Below the pieces are notes generated by a model. That model did no database searches. It was given only the letters and a program-made list of their open reading frames with translations, and was not told where the DNA came from. A DNA stretch of 64,000 bases, from assembly GCA_963680875.1 (NCBI GenBank), contig OY804589.1, positions 2,170,001 through 2,234,000 on the forward strand. Direction: 5' to 3'. Origin of the DNA: Bathymodiolus brooksi. Its lineage: Eukaryota > Mollusca > Bivalvia > Mytilida > Modiolidae. This document shows positions 57,462 through 64,000 of the stretch, piece by piece (position 1 is the stretch's first letter; each line of letters opens with the position of its first letter). The translations under genes and the position numbers were made by a program.

Positions 57462-57882
57462 AGTGAGTATGTGAGTATTGTTTAACACCAAGGAAACACT
57501 GTGTGGACATAACACTTGTGTGGACATAACTCTGTGTGGACATAACTCTTGTGTGGACATAACTCTGTGTGGACATAACTCTTGTGTGGACATAACAAGT
57601 TTATAATTAGATGTTGACGTTCAAGTTGTTGTCTACTGTGTACTTATTAGATGAACATGTAGAGTTCAGATTTTATAGTACTAGCTCACAGAAGATTAAA
57701 GGGAAATAACTCAATGAAACAACTGTCTAATGCTAGACAAGTGGCACAACATGGACACATTATCCCTACTCAAGAGTCTTTACTCATTAATCCTTAATGC
57801 TGCAGCTCAGAAGCAGCAAATACCAATTCTATAATCTCTGATTTGACTCGACGAGATCGAACCCATGATCTACCACACTTAA
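57462..57882 (-). mobile_element. Degenerate SINE, family 1, with internal minisatellite
   Basis: Carries the family-1 tail (GAGTGAGTATGTGAG near 57462), TAGTACTAGCTCAC, TTAATCCTTAATGCTGC and the degenerate B-box region GAGATCGAACCCATGATCTAC. The A-box end is missing. 57508-57596 holds 5-6 copies of GTGTGGACATAACTC(TT), and AAAGGGAAATAACTC is inserted near 57698. Confidence 0.72.
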
Positions 57883-57883
57883 A

Positions 57884-58165
57884 AAAAACATTCAGGAAGA
57901 GAGACCAGTCATGTCCTGTGAAAAGAGACCAGTCATGTCCAGTGAAAAGACAACCAGTAAAGTAATATGACGATAAGAAACTTAGACCAGTACAAAGAAA
58001 CAGACATAAGAAACTTAGACCAGTACAAAGAAACAGATAACAGAAATAATTTAGCAGATTTTTTCTGTGAAGATTTGCAATTAGTGAAATCAGCAAAAAT
58101 AAAGGTGCATCTTAAATAAAGGTGCATCTTAAATAAAGGTGCATCTTAAATAAAAGTGCATCTTA
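57884..58165. repeat. Cluster of three short tandem duplications
   Basis: Two copies of GAGACCAGTCATGTCC, two of AAGAAACTTAGACCAGTACA, and four of GGTGCATCTTAAATAAA, one after another. 58166-58377 is unique. Confidence 0.85.
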
Positions 58166-58377
58166 AACATATGATGAGTACAAAAATTACCAGAGTTTGA
58201 ACTGGAGGCTAAAAATATTAAAAAAAATAGTTTAAATTAATTAAAATCAAAACTCCCCATATAATAGTATTATACTGGATTTTGATTGGTTGGTATAAAT
58301 ATTCCGTGTTTTAATATTTAATCTATGCACACAGTGTTGACGGAATTATATCAAACTAGTTTAACCCTGCCACCTTT

Positions 58378-61300
58378 TATTGAAGTTCCTGTCCCAGACC
58401 AGGAAAGTGAGAAGTTCCTGTGCCAGATCAGGAAAAAGAGAAGTTCCTGTGCCAGACCAGGAAAGTGAGAAGTTCCTGTGCCAGACCAGGAAAGTGAGCA
58501 GTCATGTAGTTGTGTGTTAGACTTTTTATTGAAGTTCCTGTGCCAGACCAGGAAAGTAAACAGTCATGTAGATGTGTGTTAGGGACTTTTTATTGAAGTT
58601 CCTGTGCCAGACCAGGAAAGTGAGCGGTCATGTAGTTGTGTGTTGGAGACTTTTTTTTATTGAAGTTCCTGTCCCAGACCAGGAAAGTGAGCAGTCATGT
58701 AGTTGTTTGTTAGGGACTTTTTATTGAAGTTCCTGTGCCAGACCAGGAAAGTGAGCAGTCACGTAGTTGTTTGTTAGGGACATTTTTATTGAAGTTCCTG
58801 TGCCAGACCAGGAAAGTGAGCTGTCATGTAGTTGTGTGTTAGGGACTTTTTTATTGAAGTTCCTGTGCCAAACCAGGAAAGTAAACAGTCATGTAGTTGT
58901 GTGTTAGGGACTTGTTATTGAAGTTCCTGTGCCAGACCAGGAAAGTAAACAGTCATGTAGTTGTGTGTTAGGGACTTTTTTATTGAAGTTCCTGTGCCAG
59001 ACCAGGAAAGTAAACAGTCATGTAGTTGTGTGTTAGGGACTTTTTATCAAAGTTCTTGTGCCAGACCAGGAAAGTAAACAGTCATGTAGTTGTGTGTTAG
59101 GGACTTGTTATTGAAGTTCCTGTGCCAGACCAGGAAAGTAAACAGTCATGTAGTTGTGTGTTAGGGACTTTTTTATTGAAGTTCCTGTGCCAAACCAGGA
59201 AAGTAAACAGTCATGTAGTTGTGTGTTAGGGACTTGTTATTGAAGTTCATGTGCCAGACCAGGAAAGTAAACAGTCATGTAGTTGTGTGTTAGGGACTTG
59301 TTATTGAAGTTCCTGTGCCAAACCAGGAAAGTAAACAGTCATGTAGTTGTGTGTTAGGGACTTGTTATTGAAGTTCCTGTGCCAGACCAGGAAAGTGAGC
59401 AGTCATGTAGTTGTGTGTTAGGGACTTTTTATTGAAGTTCCTGTGCCAGACCAGGAAAGTGAGCAGTCATGTAGTTGTGTGTTAGGGACATTTTTATTGA
59501 AGATCCTGTGCCAGACCAGGAAAGTAAACAGTCATGTAGTTGTGTGTTAGGGACTTTTTTATTGAAGTTCCTGTGCCAAACCAGGAAAGTAAACAGTCAT
59601 GTAGTTGTGTTAGGGACTTGTTATTGAAGTTCCTGTGCCAGACCAGGAAAGTAAACAGTCATGTAGTTGTGTGTTAGGGACTTTTTTATTGAAGTTCCTG
59701 TGCCAGACCAGGAAAGTAAACAGTCATGTAGTTGTGTGTTAGGGACTTTTTATCGAAGTTCCTGCGCCAGACCAGGAAAGTAAACAGTCATGTAGTTGTG
59801 TGTTAGGGACTTTTTTATTGAAGTTCCTGTGCCAGACCAGGAAAGTAAACAGTCATGTAGTTGTGTGTTAGGGACTTGTTATTGAAGTTCCTGTACCAGA
59901 CCAGGAAAGTAAACAGTCATGTAGTTGTGTGTTAGGAACTTTTTTATTGAAGTTCCTGTGCCAGACCAGGAAAGTAAACAGTCATGTAGTTGTGTGTTAG
60001 GGACTTGTTATTGAAGTTCCTGTGCCAGACCAGGAAAGTAAACAGTCATGTAGTTGTGTGTTAGGGACTTGTTATTGAAGTTCCTGTGCCAGACCAGGAA
60101 AGTAAACAGTCATGTAGTTGTGTGTTAGGGACTTTTTTATTGAAGTTCCTGTGCCAAACCAGGAAAGTAAACAGTCATGTAGTTGTGTGTTAGGGACTTT
60201 TTTTATTGAAGTTCCTGTGCCAGACCAGGAAAGTAAACAGTCATGTAGTTGTGTGTTAGGGACTTGTTATTGAAGTTCCTGTGCCAAACCAGGAAAGTAA
60301 ACAGTCATGTAGTTGTGTGTTAGGGACTTTTTATTGAAGTTCCTGTGCCAGACCAGGAAAGTGAGCAGTCATGTAGTTGTGTGTTAGGGACATTTTTATT
60401 GAAGTTCCTGTGCCAGACCAGGAAAGTAAACAGTCATGTAGTTGTGTGTTAGGGACTTTTTTATTGAAGTTCCTGTGCCAAACCAGGAAAGTAAACAGTC
60501 ATGTAGTTGTGTGTTAGGGACTTGTTATTGAAATTCCTGTGCCAGACCAGGAAAGTAAACAGTCATGTAGTTGTGTTAGGGACTTGTTATTGAAGTTCCT
60601 GTGCCAGACCAGGAAAGTAAACAGTCATGTAGTTGTGTGTTAGGGACTTTTTTATTGAAGTTCCTGTGCCAGACCAGGAAAGTAAACAGTCATGTAGTTG
60701 TGTGTTAGGGACTTTTTATCGAAGTTCCTGTGCCAGACCAGGAAAGTAAACAGTCATGTAGTTGTGTGTTAGGGACTTTTTTATTGAAGTTCCTGTGCCA
60801 GACCAGGAAAGTAAACAGTCATGTAGTTGTGTGTTAGGGACTTGTTATTGAAGTTCCTGTGCCAGACCAGCAAAGTAAACAGTCATGTAGTTGTGTGTTA
60901 GGAACTTTTTTATTGAAGTTCCTGTGCCAGACCAGGAAAGTAAACAGTCATGTAGTTGTGTGTTAGGGACTTGTTATTGAAGTTCCTGTGCCAGACCAGG
61001 AAAGTAAACAGTCATGTAGTTGTGTGTTAGGGACTTTTTTATTGAAGTTCCTGTGCCAGACCAGGAAAGTAAAATGTAGTTGTGTGTTAGGGACTTGTTA
61101 TTGAAGTTCCTGTGCCAGACCAGGAAAGTAAACAGTCATGTAGTTGTGTGTTAGGGACTTTTTTATTGAAGTTCCTGTGCCAGACCAGGAAAGTAAACAG
61201 TCATGTAGTTGTGTGTTAGGGACTTGTTATTGAAGTTCCTGTGCCAGACCAGGAAAGTAAACAGTCATGTAGTTGTGTGTTAGGAACTTTTTTATTGAAG

Positions 61301-64000
61301 TTCCTGTGCCAGACCAGGAAAGTAAACAGTCATGTAGTTGTGTGTTAGGGACTTGTTATTGAAGTTCCTGTGCCAGACCAGGAAAGTAAACAGTCATGTA
61401 GTTGTGTGTTAGGGACTTTTTTATTGAAGTTCCTGTGCCAAACCAGGAAAGTAAACAGTCATGTAGTTGTGTGTTAGGGACTTTTTATTGAAGTTCCTGT
61501 GCCAGACCAGGAAAGTAAACAGTCATGTAGTTGTGTGTTAGGGACTTGTTATTGAAGTTCCTGTGCCAAACCAGGAAAGTAAACAGTCATGTAGTTGTGT
61601 GTTAGGGACTTGTTATTGAAGTTCCTGTGCCAGAGCAGGAAAGTAAACAGTCATGTAGTTGTGTTAGGGACTTTTTTATTGAAGTTCCTGTGCCAAACCA
61701 GGAAAGTAAACAGTCATGTAGTTGTGTGTTAGGGACTTTTTTATTGAAGTTCCTGTGCCAAACCAGGAAAGTAAACAGTCATGTAGTTGTGTGTTAGGGA
61801 ATTTTTATTGAAGTTCCTGTGCCAGACCAGGAAAGTAAACAGTCATGTAGTTGTGTGCTAGGGACTTTTTATTGAAGTTCCTGTGCCAGACCAGGAAAGT
61901 AAACAGTCATGTAGTTGTGTGTTAGGGACTTGTTATTGAAGTTCCTGTGCCAGACCAGGAAAGTAAACAGTCATGTAGTTGTGTGCTAGGGACTTTTTAT
62001 TGAAGTTCCTGTGCCAGACCAGGAAAGTAAACAGTCATGTAGTTGTGTGTTAGGGACTTGTTATTGAAGTTCCTGTGCCAGACCAGGAAAGTAAACAGTC
62101 ATGTAGTTGTGTGTTAGGGACTTGTTATTGAAGTTCCTGTGCCAGACCAGGAAAGTAAACAGTCATGTAGTTGTGTGTTAGGGACTTGTTATTGAAGTTC
62201 CTGTGCCAGACCAGGAAAGTAAACAGTCATGTAGTTGTGTGCTAGGGACTTGTTATTGAAGTTCCTGTGCCAGACCAGGAAAGTAAACAGTCATGTAGTT
62301 GTGTGTTAGGGACTTGTTATTGAAGTTCCTGTGCCAGACCAGGAAAGTAAACAGTCATGTAGTTGTGTGTTAGGGACTTTTTATTGAAGTTCCTGTGCCA
62401 GACCAGGAAAGTAAACAGTCATGTAGTTGTGTGTTAGGGACTTGTTATTGAAGTTCCTGTGCCAGACCAGGAAAGTAAACAGTCATGTAGTTGTGTGTTA
62501 GGGACTTTTTATTGAAGTTCCTGTGCCAGACCAGGAAAGTAAACAGTCATGTAGTTGTGTGTTAGGGACTTTTTATTGAAGTTCCTGTGCCAGACCAGGA
62601 AAGTAAACAGTCATGTAGTTGTGTGTTAGGGACTTTTTATTGAAGTTCCTGTGCCAGACCAGGAAAGTAAACAGTCATGTAGATGTGTGTTAGGGACTTG
62701 TTATTGAAGTTCCTGTGCCAGACCAGGAAAGTAAACAGTCATGTAGTTGTGTGTTAGGAACTTTTTTATTGAAGTTCCTGTGCCAGACCAGGAAAGTAAA
62801 CAGTCATGTAGTTGTGTGTTAGGGACTTGTTATTGAAGTTCCTGTGCCAGACCAGGAAAGTAAACAGTCATGTAGTTGTGTGTTAGGGACTTTTTTATTG
62901 AAGTTCCTGTGCCAGACCAGGAAAGTAAAATGTAGTTGTGTGTTAGGGACTTGTTATTGAGGTTCCTGTGCCAGACCAGGAAAGTAAACAGTCATGTAGT
63001 TGTGTGTTAGGGACTTTTTTATTGAAGTTCCTGTGCCAGACCAGGAAAGTAAACAGTCATGTAGTTGTGTGTTAGGGACTTGTTATTGAAGTTCCTGTGC
63101 CAGACCAGGAAAGTAAACAGTCATGTAGTTGTGTGTTAGGAACTTTTTTATTGAAGTTCCTGTGCCAGACCAGGAAAGTAAACAGTCATGTAGTTGTGTG
63201 TTAGGGACTTGTTATTGAAGTTCCTGTGCCAGACCAGGAAAGTAAACAGTCATGTAGTTGTGTGTTAGGGACTTTTTTATTGAAGTTCCTGTGCCAAACC
63301 AGGAAAGTAAACAGTCATGTAGTTGTGTGTTAGGGACTTGTTATTGAAGTTCCTGTGCCAGACCAGGAAAGTAAACAGTCATGTAGTTGTGTGTTAGGGA
63401 CTTGTTATTGAAGTTCCTGTGCCAAACCAGGAAAGTAAACAGTCATGTAGTTGTGTGTTAGGGACTTGTTATTGAAGTTCCTGTGCCAGAGCAGGAAAGT
63501 AAACAGTCATGTAGTTGTGTTAGGGACTTTTTTATTGAAGTTCCTGTGCCAAACCAGGAAAGTAAACAGTCATGTAGTTGTGTGTTAGGGACTTTTTTAT
63601 TGAAGTTCCTGTGCCAAACCAGGAAAGTAAACAGTCATGTAGTTGTGTGTTAGGGAATTTTTATTGAAGTTCCTGTGCCAGACCAGGAAAGTAAACAGTC
63701 ATGTAGTTGTGTGCTAGGGACTTTTTATTGAAGTTCCTGTGCCAGACCAGGAAAGTAAACAGTCATGTAGTTGTGTGTTAGGGACTTGTTATTGAAGTTC
63801 CTGTGCCAGACCAGGAAAGTAAACAGTCATGTAGTTGTGTGCTAGGGACTTTTTATTGAAGTTCCTGTGCCAGACCAGGAAAGTAAACAGTCATGTAGTT
63901 GTGTGTTAGGGACTTGTTATTGAAGTTCCTGTGCCAGACCAGGAAAGTAAACAGTCATGTAGTTGTGTGTTAGGGACTTGTTATTGAAGTTCCTGTGCCA
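58378..64000. repeat. ~64-bp satellite array, open at the right edge
   Basis: About 87 copies of TTGAAGTTCCTGTGCCAGAC + CAGGAAAGTAAACAGTCATG + TAGTTGTGTGTTAGGGACTT + a 3-7 base T/G linker. The first copies are irregular (GTGAGAAG, GTGAGCAG variants), as expected at an array edge. Rare variants recur 1856 bp apart (AGTAAAATGTAGTTG at ~61071/62927; GCCAGAGCAGG at ~61630/63486), showing a block duplication of 29 units. It continues past 64000. Confidence 0.97.

Noticed and set aside
1..64000. Assembly artefact as explanation of the large arrays
   Set aside because: Cannot be excluded for exact copy numbers, but unit variants, edge degeneration and precise target duplications of the nested elements indicate real sequence; long reads would settle array lengths.

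Overview
The window reads as nuclear DNA of a mollusc, probably a marine bivalve or gastropod. This is inferred from a spliced metazoan collagen XV/XVIII (endostatin) gene, AT-rich non-coding sequence, tRNA-headed SINEs, jockey-superfamily LINEs, a Tc1 element, and Helitron-like 'pearl/BIV160-type' elements built of ~155-165 bp core repeats. The core word GCGGCCATcTTG and the word AAAGGGAAATAACTC also fit. Nothing is bacterial: no operons, no Shine-Dalgarno sites, no CRISPR. By tally of the intervals listed, tandem repeats make up roughly 60 % of the window, so almost all long ORFs are artefacts of stop-free repeat units.

Layout. 1-11.7 kb holds eight tandem arrays in a row (units 72, 33, 39-53, 40, 54, 29 and 95 bp). 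12.2-13.9 kb is a Helitron-like element with a 155 bp core array. 14.3-16.0 kb is a fold-back element split by a ~658 bp terminal-inverted-repeat element. 17.7-23.4 kb holds two LINE copies facing each other. 23.6-34.1 kb holds a 38 bp array, an inverted-repeat-bounded segment with 11 CACGTG E-boxes, and an 8.5 kb array of 41 bp units. 34.1-41.4 kb is AT-rich with a SINE and small repeats.

41.4-51.6 kb (minus strand) carries the one confident host gene: four exons encoding the hinge and a complete endostatin domain of a collagen XV/XVIII-like chain, with a stop codon at 41398-41400. The upstream collagen exons lie off the right side. Its introns are packed with minisatellites, two complete SINEs (one split by a Helitron-like element) and a palindromic MITE. 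One intronic minisatellite is built from copies of the neighbouring exon-intron junction.

51.7-58.2 kb holds a third SINE, a SINE whose Pol III A-box segment is amplified 25 times, a 47 bp array carrying a 345 bp MITE with a 9 bp target duplication, and a decayed Tc1 element that contains a second copy of the 656 bp element. 58.4-64 kb is a ~64 bp satellite that runs off the window.

The most unusual observations are the A-box amplification, the exon-junction-derived intronic repeat, and the datable nesting of elements proved by target-site duplications. I found no convincing new multi-gene system.
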